Shown here in pieces: positions 56,201 through 63,634 of a stretch of 64,000 nucleotides of DNA. A program made the translations under genes and the position numbers. Under the pieces are notes generated by a model. That model saw nothing but the letters and a program-made list of their open reading frames with translations. It did not search any database and had not been told where the DNA came from. Position 1 is the stretch's first letter; every line of letters starts with the position of its first letter. The stretch comes from Agapetus fuscipes (Eukaryota > Arthropoda > Insecta > Trichoptera > Glossosomatidae), in the NCBI GenBank assembly GCA_951799405.1, contig OX637359.1:2476201-2540200 (forward strand), read 5' to 3'.

Positions 56201-59200
56201 CAGCGAAGAGCATATTTATATAATTGGTATATTTTTGTGCTCCGCCGGGATTTGAATCCACAACCTTCCCTTTACGAGTCCGAAGTGTTGCTACTGGACT
56301 ACGGAGCGTTGCAAGAAATGCCGACGACACGCGGTATTCCCAAACAGTCCCCCCTCCAAGTACTATCCCCTCCCAATGTTGCTTAACTTTGTTGATCGGA
56401 CAAGAACTGGTGCTTTACATGGTATGGTCGCTGGCAATGAAGCATAAAAATAATACATGAGAATTTTAAGAACGAATAAATAAATCAGATGGTTTGGCAC
56501 ATACCTATTGCTTTTGCTACACAGCTTGTTCTGGAGCATGTTCCTGTATCGCACGGGTATGCTGAAATCAAAATACATCAATTAGTGTAGGCTTTTATAG
56601 CCGACTAAGCTGCACACACAGTAGCACTGACTTAATCATAATAAATCTGTAGACTAGAAAGCATTTCAACGAAAATAAACACTATATCCGTTTCAACTTC
56701 CTTAACCGCAAATAGTCCTTAGTTAGAAAGAGAACCACGATCTTCACAATGTAGTTGTTCGGTTTAGGTTGGAATTACGGTCGTTGAATGTATTTAAAAT
56801 AATAACAGCTACACAGTTAAAATGTATTAATAGGATATTAGACGAACCGTTATCAGAGAACTTACATTATTCTCAACATTTGGTTAGCAACAAAACTAAC
56901 GTCTTCAAGGGGCACCCTCTTTGCACAGCGACTGAGGATGAATTGATTTTTTCTATAGTACTTGTCGCAAATCACCAAATCTCAGCCGTCGTGCAAAGAG
57001 GGTGTCTCCTGAATACGTTGTCTGTGCCGCTAACGAAACGTCGAAAATAATATAAGTTCTGTTACAACGGTTCGTCTTCTTCTTCTTCGTGTCAGCTTCA
57101 CACCGTATTGGCCCAGTAACGAGCAATGTCTACAGCTCTTTGGTTTCCCGCAAAGAGATCATCCATGGAGCAGCTTGTCGGACAGGAGGGACAACACCGC
57201 AGGTGCTCCATAGTTTGCTGAGCTCCACACTCACATAGTGTAGAGTCCTCCCGTCCCAGAAATCCCCAGGTCAACGGTTCGTCTAGTATCCAATTAATAA
57301 ATGTTAACTGTGTAGTTACTATTATTGTAAATACTTCACAGTGTCGTTTTGTTGTACACAAAATAAAAACTTCGATGAAACTATGAAATATTTCCAGAAT
57401 GTTGGATGCTTTGAAATTCATTCCTGCGCGAACATTGTGCGCACGCGTTATAAATTCTCCGGCTCCCCATCAAAAATGACAACGATAACCAATTTCCAAA
57501 AATGCAATCAATCTCACCCTGTGCCTTGCACACTTTGCCAGGAGGGCACACTTTGTCCTTGCAGGGATCCACGCATGTGCAAGTAGTGCAGCCATTGGAG
57601 TCCTTCTCAAAGCCAAACTCACACAGCGCTGGGTTGCAGCCCGTCAGAGGACATTCTGGAAGAAAATGTCAATGATATAGGATTTTCAGCGTTAATTTTT
57701 TTTCATTTAGTCAACAACGATACCATGTTGAAAGCACCGGTCTCATCAGATCACCGAAGTTAAGCAACATTGGGCGCGGATGCTACTTGGATGGGTGACC
57801 GCTCATGTACACCGCGTGTCGTTGGCATTTCTTGGACCGGTCCGTAGTCCAGTGGCAACACTTCGGATGGAAAGTTGTGGATTTGAATCCCGGCGGAGCA
57901 TAATAATATACAATTTATATTTTCAAATATGCTCTTCGCTGAGTTGAAAAAATTCATAAAGCCTTTACCAAAGACCGGTCACTAAAGGTCCATCCAGCTT
58001 TACAGCAACTGGGTCTTGCTTGGCACTACAACAAGTGTCATAGACCCTATGACACTTGTTGTAGTGCAAAGGCATTTATTGGCATTCCTATTAAGATGGT
58101 TTTACGAATTTTCTTATGTCACAAGCGCCTTTAGGACAAAAAAGGCCAAAATCTTATCGGTTTCACAAAAACCATACTTTGAAGACACAGTTGTTTGCTT
58201 GGACACAAACAACACAAAAATCATTGTAGAGCTATGGGAGTTAGCGCATCAGAAAGAGCGGAAAATTTCAAGTAGGAAAGCATTCATAACTTATTTGTGA
58301 CCAAATTCGGTTGATATAATGTGAATCCCCAATGTTACATATCTTTGCAACTTCGATTAGATTAAAAATAGCTCATGAGACTTACTTGGTTCACAAACAA
58401 CTCTTGGAGGGTCGCATGGAGCTTTCCGACATTGTTGTTCTGAAAAAAAAGGATTATGATTTTAATGATTAATTACCTGCAAAAATGTACTAGGTAGGTA
58501 CTATGGTGGTCAAACTCAGATTAAGAGGGAAATGAGTCGATAAATAAACATTAGGATGGTTTATTAGTTTGAAAATAATGAATGATAAAAGACTGACAAA
58601 GTAAATATACAGTGGAAGTGTGGAAGGAAAAAATGGTAAGGGCTAAGGGACGACCAAGAGAAATACGGAGTGATTAGATTGAGGAGCTCGTGAAAGAATG
58701 GGATATACAGAGTGAGGGTAAAAGAAGAAAATGCATGAAAAAGGTGATAGATATGAATGAATTGAAAGAGGTATGTAAGGATAGGAAGAAATGGAGGTAG
58801 CTCTGCAGAGGCTCTGGCCACCCTAGCGAAATGGCGACAGAGTTACAGTAACAGTTAAAGTATTCAGTGAGTTGGCAAACTTGGTTGTCACTGTAGAATA
58901 AGCAAATACTCAAGCAAGACCCAGTTGCTGTAAGGCTGGTTGGAACTTCGGTAAGTAAAGAAAGACATTTGAATTTTTTAGAGCATATTTAAAAAATTAA
59001 ATATTTTTGTGTGCTCTGCCGTGAATCATGCCCACAACCTTGCAATTACGAGTCAAAAACGTACACCGGTCTGTAGTATACATAGTGGTTAACACTTCTG
59101 ACTCGTAAATGGAAAGTTGTGGGTTCGAGTCCCGGCAGAGCATAAAAAATATACCAATTATATTTTCAAATTTGCTCTTCGCTAGGTTGAAAAATTCATA

Positions 59201-59848
59201 AAAACCTTTACCAATGACTAGTCATCAAAAGATCCATGCAGATCTAGCTTTACATCAACTGGGTCTTGGTTGAGTATTGGCGGTTTGCAGCGACAACCAA
59301 TCACGTTAACACCTCTGCGGCACTACAACAAGCATCACAGACTCCTACGGGGCTATTCTTAGACATTTTAGTCGCCGATTGAGCCCACGCTTTGACAAAC
59401 TAATGGTGCCTGTGCTGAAAGTTCCATCAGCACGGTCATTCTTACCTACCTAATTTTGTAATATTTGTTTGAAGACAAATCAGTTGTTCACTTGCCGCCA
59501 TCTTGGATTGACAGGTCTTCATACAAATTCATCATTAGTTTGTCAAAGCGTGGGCTCAACCGACGACTAAAATGTCTAAGAAAGCCCCGATAGAGTCTCT
59601 GAAATCTAGTGGAGTGGAAAATCCTGTGGAGTCCCTTGCACAAGATTTCTTAAGAAAAAAAACCTTGACGACAGACCGTTCATTAAATTAAATTAACTTA
59701 CGATAGACTTTGCAGACAGTTCCTTTGGGACAATTTTTGTTTTCACAGAGGTCCACACATTTGCAAATATTACATCCATGCGAGTCTTTGACGTAACCAA
59801 ACCTACACTCCAAGTCGCAGGACAGCTCTTTGCATACAACAGGGTATT
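41030..59848 (-). CDS. Gene A: multidomain antistasin-like secreted protein, 3' part, 18 exons
   Basis: Spliced gene, 5' end beyond the window. Visible exons join in one frame into about 646 residues ending at a TAA. Nine exons carry an antistasin-like core (Cys-rich loop, G-F/Y, D-x-x-G-C-x-x-C-x-C) followed by a D-P-C...C-P-x-G-x-x-C segment. They alternate with eight short linker exons, and the last exon is a Thr-Pro-Lys repeat tail. All exons placed between introns have lengths divisible by three and are bounded by phase 1 introns with AG acceptors and GT donors. Antistasin-family domains are serine protease inhibitors acting outside the cell; that role is inferred from family. The residues at the presumed reactive loop are mostly not Arg or Lys, so trypsin or factor Xa specificity is not implied. 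No signal peptide exon was found between 59.85 and 64 kb. Genes B and C downstream share the architecture. Confidence 0.8.
41600..41835 (+). mobile_element. SINE-3 copy
   Basis: B-box region GGTTCAAATCTTGCG, body AACATAACTTCGACCCTGG and 3' end GGTGGATTGCATTCCTTTCC plus ACAAATCTATTTA. Confidence 0.55.
42166..42306 (-). CDS. Gene A exon a17: antistasin-like domain
   Basis: 141 bp, acceptor CGCCAG-type AG after TTTTCCAG, donor GTAAGTAC. Reads [29 protein letters not shown] and E-E-G-K-Q-C. Clearly the counterpart of the third domain of gene B (20120-20269), which shows the same C-Y-x-x-C-E-F-G-N. Confidence 0.87.
42370..42580 (+). mobile_element. LINE-A 3' end
   Basis: Starts within the unit (TTTCCAATGTCACCCC) and ends TTAGATTTAGATAAGATTAG. 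Confidence 0.65.
42850..43164 (-). pseudogene. LINE C-terminal fragment (RTE-like, related to LINE-A)
   Basis: Minus strand open 104 residues: [21 protein letters not shown] and [10 protein letters not shown] third relative, with stops, lies at 58570-58800 on the plus strand. Confidence 0.65.
43228..43358 (+). pseudogene. LINE C-terminal fragment
   Basis: Reads [21 protein letters not shown], then G-L-S-S and a stop; typical end of a non-LTR reverse transcriptase. A second copy is inside the MITE at 44698-44825. Confidence 0.6.
43381..43446 (-). CDS. Gene A exon a16: cysteine-rich linker
   Basis: 66 bp, acceptor GCTTTCAG, donor GTAAGTT. Encodes [21 protein letters not shown]; three cysteines. 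Confidence 0.78.
43484..43615 (-). mobile_element. SINE-1 3' fragment
   Basis: GGTGTGATTCTCACAAAAAC at its end on the minus strand; lies tail-out next to the full copy that starts at 43672. Confidence 0.6.
43672..44104 (+). mobile_element. SINE-1, full 5S rRNA/tRNA chimeric copy
   Basis: 5S rRNA-like head at about 43675-43796 (CAACGACGTTACCATGTTGA, GATCACCGAAGTTAGGCAAC, GGATGCTACTTGGATGGGTG, GTGTCGTTGGC). Then a tRNA-like part (GGACCGGTCCGTAGTCCAGT with A box; B box GGATTCGGATCC) to 43870. Body to 44085 and an ATTATTATTATTAT tail. About 430 bp. Located in a gene A intron. Confidence 0.85.
44405..44545 (-). CDS. Gene A exon a15: antistasin-like domain
   Basis: 141 bp, acceptor CATTTCAG, donor GTAAGTC. 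Loop [23 protein letters not shown] and C-P-S-G-K-V-C. Closest to the a3/a5/a7 type with one extra residue after the third cysteine. Confidence 0.87.
44584..44985. mobile_element. Fold-back MITE interrupted by a LINE end
   Basis: CTATTCTTAGACATTTCGGT at the left and CAAAATGTCTAAGAATAG at the right, arms over 100 bp (GAGCCCACGCTTTGACAAAC). Copy without the LINE insert at 59345-59592. Confidence 0.7.
45150..45365 (-). mobile_element. LINE-A 3' end, short unit
   Basis: Minus-strand copy starting ATTCCTTGACTTGG; lacks the TTAGAT tail. A diverged plus-strand fragment runs 45530-45720. Confidence 0.6.
46295..46357 (-). CDS. Gene A exon a14: cysteine-rich linker
   Basis: 63 bp, acceptor AATTTTAG, donor GTGAGTC. 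Encodes [20 protein letters not shown]; three cysteines. Confidence 0.78.
46517..46759. mobile_element. hAT-like MITE
   Basis: CAGTGTTTTTCAACC and GGTTGAAAAACGCTG ends flanked by GATTAATA and GGTTAATA (7 of 8 bases alike), the 8-bp duplication typical of hAT elements. Inside, CGCGACCCCC words on both sides. Confidence 0.78.
46868..47425 (+). pseudogene. LINE-A fragment: RT C-terminus and 3' UTR
   Basis: Nearly the same as 22201-22800 ([12 protein letters not shown]), ends in TTAGATTATAGATTATAG. At 47443-47500 a further palindromic piece carries the CTGATGATGATTAGG ... TCGAAAACG motif on the minus strand. Confidence 0.72.
47795..48305. mobile_element. MITE F4 interrupted by LINE-A
   Basis: Ends AGAGGGGCTTAAACGGTCGA and GTATGGGTACCCCTG; LINE-A tail inserted at about 47990-48225. 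Inverted relative of the element at 51892-52271. Confidence 0.6.
48390..48524 (-). CDS. Gene A exon a13: antistasin-like domain with rearranged cysteines
   Basis: 135 bp, acceptor TTCTGTAG, donor GTAAGACC. Loop C-D-L-G-K-C, then an extra cysteine in Q-Y-G-C where F or V is usual, and A-G-C-D-T-S-E-C lacking the first cysteine of C-x-C. Second part [14 protein letters not shown]. Confidence 0.8.
48640..48860. repeat. Dispersed repeat F2, copy 2
   Basis: Partner of 12133-12420; GAATTTGAGTCCCGCC and TGTGACGTCAAAATGATG near its end. Confidence 0.55.
48949..49008 (-). CDS. Gene A exon a12: cysteine-rich linker
   Basis: 60 bp, acceptor TGTTTTCAG, donor GTGAGAC. Encodes [20 protein letters not shown]; same type as a4, a6 and a8. 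Confidence 0.84.
49107..49332 (+). mobile_element. SINE-2 body without head
   Basis: CGGCCTTCACAAGAAATGAG to GAAGCTACACCATATGTGCT, just upstream of gene A exon a11 on the plus strand. Confidence 0.6.
49359..49499 (-). CDS. Gene A exon a11: antistasin-like domain lacking two cysteines
   Basis: 141 bp, acceptor GCTTACAG, donor GTAAGTAG. Reads [16 protein letters not shown] then N-G-C-S-T-S-K-C. The second loop cysteine and the first cysteine of the usual C-x-C are absent, as if one disulfide were lost as a pair. A second AG four bases inside would shift the phase, so the first AG was chosen. Confidence 0.8.
49612..49906 (-). mobile_element. SINE-1 copy without 5S head
   Basis: Minus strand: GACCGGTCCGTAGCTCAGTG with an improved tRNA-like A box, GGTTCGATTCCCGGCGGAGC B box, body and AATAAATACC end. 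3' tail lies near 49612. Confidence 0.75.
50080..50335 (-). mobile_element. LINE-A 3' end
   Basis: Minus-strand copy with (TTAGAT)n at 50080 and upstream UTR sequence to 50440 (AATTTGTCATGTATGTTCC), so longer than the short units. Confidence 0.7.
50460..50510 (-). CDS. Gene A exon a10: cysteine-rich linker
   Basis: 51 bp, acceptor TTTTTTTAG, donor GTAAGTA. Encodes [17 protein letters not shown]; three cysteines, similar in layout to exon a2. Confidence 0.75.
50935..51085 (-). pseudogene. LINE C-terminal fragment
   Basis: Minus strand [20 protein letters not shown], then [10 protein letters not shown]. Lies back to back with a plus-strand LINE-B end. Confidence 0.65.
51104..51397 (+). pseudogene. 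LINE-B C-terminal fragment with (TCA)n tail
   Basis: [15 protein letters not shown] to S-F-A-P-A-P-L-E and a stop, then ATCATCATCATCATC. Very close to 24786-25102. Confidence 0.75.
51459..51602 (-). CDS. Gene A exon a9: antistasin-like domain
   Basis: 144 bp, acceptor CCTTCCAG, donor GTAAGCA. Loop C-A-L-A-C-S-A-G-F, then [13 protein letters not shown] and [10 protein letters not shown]. Ala at the presumed reactive position would suit an elastase-like target if the site is conserved; this is inference. Confidence 0.86.
51892..52271. mobile_element. hAT-like MITE F4
   Basis: CAGGGGTGCCCATAC and GTTTGGGCACCTCTG ends; GATCGACTT and AAGTCGATC words inside. Flanks share CTAG only. Confidence 0.6.
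52342..52625. mobile_element. hAT-like MITE with perfect 8-bp duplication
   Basis: CAGAGGCTCCCAAAGTGGGT and AGTTTGAGAACCTCTG ends; CCTTAATC directly repeated at 52334-52341 and 52626-52633. A SINE-3 3' end (minus strand, 52438-52545) is nested inside. Confidence 0.8.
52652..52875 (+). mobile_element. SINE-1 relative without 5S head
   Basis: GTAGACTAGTGGTTAAGGCA A-box-like, a body with CTACAAAAGACC and TGGGTCTGGCTTGAGAATT, and the end GTGCTCACCAATTAAATTG. More diverged than other copies. Confidence 0.6.
53040..53810 (+). pseudogene. LINE-A fragment, longest coding end plus full 3' UTR
   Basis: Open 136 residues from [29 protein letters not shown] and [12 protein letters not shown], ending C-D-V-G-G and a stop at 53446. 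UTR of about 360 bp with the CCTTGACTTATAGG unit and (GATTA)n tail. Shows the source order of all LINE-A fragments. Confidence 0.8.
53853..53903 (-). CDS. Gene A exon a8: cysteine-rich linker
   Basis: 51 bp, acceptor AATTTCAG, donor GTATGTTG. Encodes [17 protein letters not shown], the same three-cysteine linker type as a4 and a6 but two codons shorter at the end. Confidence 0.84.
54318..54475 (+). mobile_element. LINE-A 3' end, diverged
   Basis: TTCCTTGACTTATAGGTTGG then a decayed body. Similar remnant at 56036-56140. Confidence 0.55.
54511..54648 (-). CDS. Gene A exon a7: antistasin-like domain identical to a3
   Basis: 138 bp, acceptor TTTTAG, donor GTGAGTT. Base-identical by eye to a3, including third codon positions, although a5 lies between them. 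Loop [24 protein letters not shown]. Confidence 0.88.
54740..54796 (-). CDS. Gene A exon a6: cysteine-rich linker
   Basis: 57 bp, acceptor AATTCCAG, donor GTATGTGG. Encodes [19 protein letters not shown], close to a4. The donor-side intron sequence also resembles that of a4. Confidence 0.86.
54905..55050 (-). pseudogene. CR1/L2-like LINE C-terminal fragment
   Basis: Minus strand ends GCGCTATATAAATTTTG; same family as 12778-12985. Confidence 0.55.
55081..55436. mobile_element. Probable solo LTR
   Basis: Begins TGTTATGA and ends TCATAACA, with a TATAAAAGAG promoter-like word at about 55263. No matching target duplication and no partner LTR in the window, so the call is tentative. Confidence 0.4.
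55621..55758 (-). CDS. Gene A exon a5: antistasin-like domain
   Basis: 138 bp, acceptor TTCTTCCAG, donor GTGAGTT. Same domain type as a3 and a7 with small changes: loop C-N-P-D-L-C and [11 protein letters not shown]. Its intron starts like that of a7, suggesting a common duplicated block. Confidence 0.88.
56150..56425 (-). mobile_element. SINE-1 copy with decayed 5S head
   Basis: Minus strand: GTAAAGCACCAGTTC and TTAAGCAACATTGGG of the 5S part, tRNA-like CGCTCCGTAGTCCAGTAGC, and a truncated body. Confidence 0.65.
56505..56561 (-). CDS. Gene A exon a4: cysteine-rich linker
   Basis: 57 bp, acceptor GATTTCAG, donor GTATGTG. Encodes [19 protein letters not shown]; nearly the same as exon a6, so the linker duplicated together with its neighbouring domain exon. 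Confidence 0.85.
56815..57312. repeat. Inverted repeat flanking a LINE fragment
   Basis: TTAATAGGATATTAGACGAA-CCGTT at the left is mirrored by AACGG-TTCGTCTAGTATCCAATTAA at the right. A minus-strand LINE end ([17 protein letters not shown], to A-N-T-V and stop) sits inside at 57098-57270. Confidence 0.6.
57518..57655 (-). CDS. Gene A exon a3: antistasin-like domain
   Basis: 138 bp, acceptor TTCTTCCAG, donor GTGAGA. Encodes [16 protein letters not shown], then [13 protein letters not shown] and [10 protein letters not shown]. By eye it is identical base for base to exon a7, two modules downstream, while the flanking introns differ. Confidence 0.88.
57711..58023 (+). mobile_element. SINE-1, 5S/tRNA chimeric copy, 3' truncated
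   Basis: CAACAACGATACCATGTTGA, ACCGAAGTTAAGCAACATTG, GTGTCGTTGGC, then GGACCGGTCCGTAGTCCAGT and a body to ACTGGGTCTTGCTTGG. Confidence 0.78.
58027..58300 (+). other. Unassigned sequence in gene A intron
   Basis: A short palindrome (ACAACAAGTGTCATAG ... CTATGACACTTGTTGT) at the left, then about 250 bp open in one frame without recognisable domains. Probably not a gene. Confidence 0.3.
58386..58439 (-). CDS. Gene A exon a2: cysteine-rich linker
   Basis: 54 bp, acceptor TTTTTTTTCAG and donor GTAAGTC, phase 1 at both ends. Encodes three cysteines (C-R-K-A-P-C and R-V-V-C-E-P). Lies where a linker exon is expected between two domain exons; short, so supported mainly by splice signals and frame. 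Confidence 0.68.
58866..59300. mobile_element. Two SINE-1 copies head to head
   Basis: Minus-strand copy 58866-59060 and plus-strand copy 59071-59300 meet at their tRNA-like heads (GGTCTGTAGTATACATAGTG; GGTTCGAGTCCCGGCAGAGC). Confidence 0.65.
59345..59592. mobile_element. Fold-back MITE, uninterrupted copy
   Basis: GGGGCTATTCTTAGACATTT and AAATGTCTAAGAAAGCCCC ends, arms to AGCCCACGCTTTGACAAACT. Lies about 110 bp from gene A exon a1. Confidence 0.75.
59702..59848 (-). CDS. Gene A exon a1: antistasin-like domain
   Basis: 147 bp between a TTTTCAG acceptor and a GTAAGTT donor, phase 1 both ends. Core loop C-D-L-E-C then R-F-G-Y and H-G-C-N-I-C-K-C; the second part is variant, [11 protein letters not shown] instead of D-P-C. 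First exon of gene A visible in the window; an upstream exon must exist. Confidence 0.78.
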
Positions 59849-60035
59849 CTGAAAACAGGAAAACACTTTCATTTTAAAATCACCTGAATTCTCTACTTAC
59901 ATATACTCTCGAGCACAGAAGGAAAGATGGAATGATCAGTCTCTTCTATCTAATCTAATCTAAGTTGCAAAGATATGTTACATTGGGGATGCATTCTCAC
60001 AAGCAGACACGTACAAGTACCGCATGTGAAAAAAT

Positions 60036-60402
60036 AATAATATTAGGATGATTTATTTGGTGAGCGCTGTTTTTGTGTGTATCACACCTCAAGAGCCCTC
60101 TGCGAGCTGGGTCGTCGCTGTAGAAAGCGCCAATTCTCAAGCAAGACCCAGTTGTTGTAAGGTTGGATGGACCTTTCAGTGACCGGTCTTTGGTAAAGGT
60201 TTATGAATTTTTCAACTCAGCGAAGAGCACATTCGAAATATAAATTGTATATTTTTTGTGCTCCGCCGGGATCCGAATCCACAACCTTCCATTTACGAGT
60301 CCGAAGTGTTGCCACTACGGACTACGGACCGGTCCAAGATGCCAACGACACGCGGTGTACCTGAGCGGGCACCCATCCAAGTACTGTCCGCGCCCAATGT
60401 TG
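60036..60402 (-). mobile_element. SINE-1 copy with 5S head, 5' truncated
   Basis: Minus strand: AAGCAACATTGGGCGCGGAC, GTGTCGTTGGC, tRNA-like part, body and TAATATTATT tail. Preceded at 59945-60030 by a LINE-A tail fragment and followed at 60410-60550 by a diverged LINE-A unit. Confidence 0.75.
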
Positions 60403-60914
60403 CTTACAACACCATAAAAACCCAATTCCCAATATGACATACAACCCTGCCATTCTTGCCGTCCTTAACTGAAACAATGGTGATATTGGCAAACTGAACC
60501 ATTTTTACAGCATGGGTGGTCAGCCGCATACAAACTTATAAGTCAAGGAACAAACACAACAAATTAATTTTTTTAAATTAATAAATAAAAATATGTAGGT
60601 ATGGACATCAAAACTAAAACCGAAAACAATAATTCAATTTAAAAAAACTTTATGTTCATTTGAGGTATGGATTTTAATTTGTAAGTAAGCAAGCGCAAAC
60701 TTGCACGTAAGATCCAGCTCCCACAGACCTCGGCAACAGATCCCGGAAAACAAATTTCCAGCAAATATCTTGTTAGCGGTTGCTAAGGACGGTAGTCTTT
60801 AGCAACCACGACTACAAGAAGAGAAAATCCATCATACAAGAAAAGAAAAAAGTTAAAAAAAATTCCAAGTCAACTGTTGATTGATAATGGCAATACATGT
60901 ATTATGTCAGGCAT

Positions 60915-61555
60915 AAATTCATTGACTTATAGATTGGTATGAGGCTGACCGACCATACTGTAAAAAATGGTTCACTTTTCCAATGTTATCCTCTGGAAGG
61001 TTATGACTCTGGAGGAAATGAAAGAAGTATGTAAGGATAGAAAGAAATGGCGGTTGATCTGTGATGTTGGCGGCTGGGGTTTGTTAAAGTAAAATTGGTT
61101 TTATGATTTAGTTTTTTATGTCCATGTATATATTTTTATTTATTGATTTAAAAAAAATGAAATTAATTGTCATGTATGTAATGTTGGTGTATTCATTTGC
61201 TACATTTTTTGCATAGGAAATTTTTGACTTTTTTTGTATAGATTTCTTTGTAAGGTTTTGTTCTTTTTTATATTTAAATGTAATTTATTATTCATATTCC
61301 TTGACTTATAGGTTGGTATGAGGCTGACCACCCATACTGTAAAAAATGGTTCACTTTGCCAATGTCACCCCTGTTTCAGGGAAGGTCGGCAAAAGTTGTG
61401 GGGCTTATGTTCATTTGAGGTTTGGATTTTATTTGTAAGTACACATTCAGCATTTGTAAGCGCGAACTACACTTGTTGGTTTGTGGGCATACATCTGAGA
61501 GCTTTAAATGAATATATCTTTGCAACTTAGATTATAGATTATAGATTATAGATTA
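60915..61555 (+). pseudogene. LINE-A fragment, rearranged
   Basis: Starts with the unit head (TGACTTATAGATTGGTATGA), then the coding end [16 protein letters not shown] from 61003, then the full UTR and unit to TTAGATTATAGATTATAG. From 60630 to 60910 nothing recognised beyond a few LINE-A words. Confidence 0.65.
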
Positions 61556-61559
61556 TGTA

Positions 61560-62000
61560 TGTTCCTTGACTTATAGGTTGTTATGCGGCTGACCACCCAT
61601 ACTGTAAAAAATTGGTTCACTTTGCCAATGTCACCCCTGTTTCAGGGAAGGACGGCAAGAGTTGCAAGGCTTATGTTCATTTGAGATTGGGTTTTTATAT
61701 TGTAGGTCCACATGCGGCATGTGTTATAATACTTATCTGCGAAATTATACATATCTGCTTGTGGGAATGCATTTAATATAAATCTTAAATGATATATATC
61801 TTTGCAGCTTAGATTAGATTAGATTAGATCCCTGTGTCAGGAAAGGTCGGCAAAAGTTGAAGGGTGTATGTTCATTTGAGGTTTGAATTTTATTTGTAAG
61901 TACTTACACATTCAGCATTTTTAAACGCGAACTACACATTTGTTTGTGGGCATGCATTTGATAAGACCTTGAAATGTTAATATCTTTGCAACTAAAAAAT
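61560..62000 (+). mobile_element. Two further LINE-A 3' ends in tandem
   Basis: 61560-61830 starts TTCCTTGACTTATAGG and ends (GATTA)n; 61830-62000 lacks the head. Then 61998-62115 is a reverse copy of sequence at about 1270-1345 (CAGCGTGTTGATGG against its complement). Confidence 0.65.
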
Positions 62001-62214
62001 ACATTATAGATTTATTTATTTATTTTTGTACACAACAGGTCACCCTTATTACAGTGCACCCTCACAGCTATCAACACGCTGGGAGGAACTCTATTGCAAG
62101 ATTTTTTAATGTTAATAAATTACACTAAAAAATGCCTATATTATAGATAATAGGTTGGTGAATTGCATTCCTCTTCACAAAATCTATTATAAAAAATACA
62201 TTTTTTTCACATGT

Positions 62215-62955
62215 ATAAATACTAAGAGAAATGTATTGCGTCTTGTATAATTTGGTATGTAAATAAATTGGCGACTACACGCATGTGTGCGAGTTTTTTA
62301 AAGCGTAGGAATCAGTAGTTCATAAACCACGAAAAGAGCCTGACCAATCGTCGCCCCAGTGCTTGCTTGGCTTATCTACCATTTGATTTCTCTATCATCA
62401 TAAAAAATGACGGTTGATCTGCAATTTTGTCGGCTAAGACTTGTAAATTTTAAATTGTATGCACATTCAGCATTTCGCTCTCCCAGTTCTTGTTTACCGT
62501 ATACGCCAATCTTGTCAAATATGACTTTTTCATGAAATTGTCTTTATAATCACATTCTACACAATCTGAGCTAAGAAAAAAACTAAAACACGATAGTGTG
62601 AGAGTTGTTTTAAATATTTTTTAAATCAGTTCCAAGACACATTGGTCCAGTACACATAGAAAAATTGCTCATGTGAAATTACCTCTGATGGACATAAGAC
62701 AAGCAAGCACTACGGGGACACAATTTGTCTACGTAATAGTTAATAGAGAATCAAATACGGCTTTCAAGGCTGATTTCTAAAAATTATAAAAAACCTTTTT
62801 TTTTAATTTTCAGAAATAATCTAGAATCTAGATCACAGACTTTTGATTCTATACAATCCAAATTAACTTAAAAGTTTAAGGGCTTGTGTATTGACATTGG
62901 CTAGATTCATTTTAAATTAATAATTTATACATACAACGAAAAGTTTTTCTTCACA
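62215..62955. other. Stretch with only a dispersed repeat
   Basis: Contains repeat F3 (TCTACACAATCTGAGCTAAG) at 62515-62640. The first part recurs near 15225 (AGTTCTTGTTTACCGTATAC). No gene; no signal-peptide exon for gene A found here. Confidence 0.45.
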
Positions 62956-63039
62956 AGTTGATTTATTTCCTCGTGCGCTTTCGGTGTTGTCACAGTTGTT
63001 CTCTAGATAATGGTAAATCAACTTGCGAAGAAATTATTA

Positions 63040-63325
63040 TTATATTTGATGATGAATTATTTGGTGAGCGCTGTTTTTGTGTGTATCACACCTCAAGAAC
63101 CCTCTGCGAGCTTGAAAGCGCCAATTCTCAAGCAAGACCCAGTTGTTGTAAAGTTGGATGGACCTTTCAGTGACCGGTCTTTGGTAAAGGTTTATGAATT
63201 TTTCAACTCAGCGAAGAGCACATTCGAAATATAAATGGTATATTTTTTGTGCTCCGCCGGGATCCAAATCCACAACCTTCCATTTACGAGTCCGAAGTGT
63301 TGCCACTACGGACTACGGACCGGTC
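63040..63325 (-). mobile_element. SINE-1 copy without 5S head
   Basis: Minus strand: GACCGGTCCGTAGTCCGTAG, B box region GGATTTGGATCCCGGC, a body, and a 3' end at a TAATAATAAT-like tail. Confidence 0.72.
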
Positions 63326-63469
63326 AAATTATGTTATGTTTCGGTGAAGCAAATCCGTGGCTCAAACGATGATCCATGGTTCAGCCATGGATCAAATGTG
63401 TTATGAATAACCCTGGTTTTTATTTCAAAAAGAGAAGATATTTTTACTTTTGTATTGTTTGTGTATTAA

Positions 63470-63600
63470 CACTGAAAATTCATATTCAATAATTTGTTAA
63501 TTTTTAGGATTCAAATTAAAAACTGTTTTCACGTATACACATATATATTTATTTCATGTACACGTGAAAATAAAAAATTAACAAATTATTACATATTTTT
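63470..63600. repeat. Inverted repeat
   Basis: CAATAATTTGTTAATTTTTA ... CACGT and ACGTGAAAATAAAAAATTAA-CAAATTATT form arms of about 45 bp. Confidence 0.6.
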
Positions 63601-63634
63601 ACCCCTAACATTCTATATTTCCACTTTTTTCATT

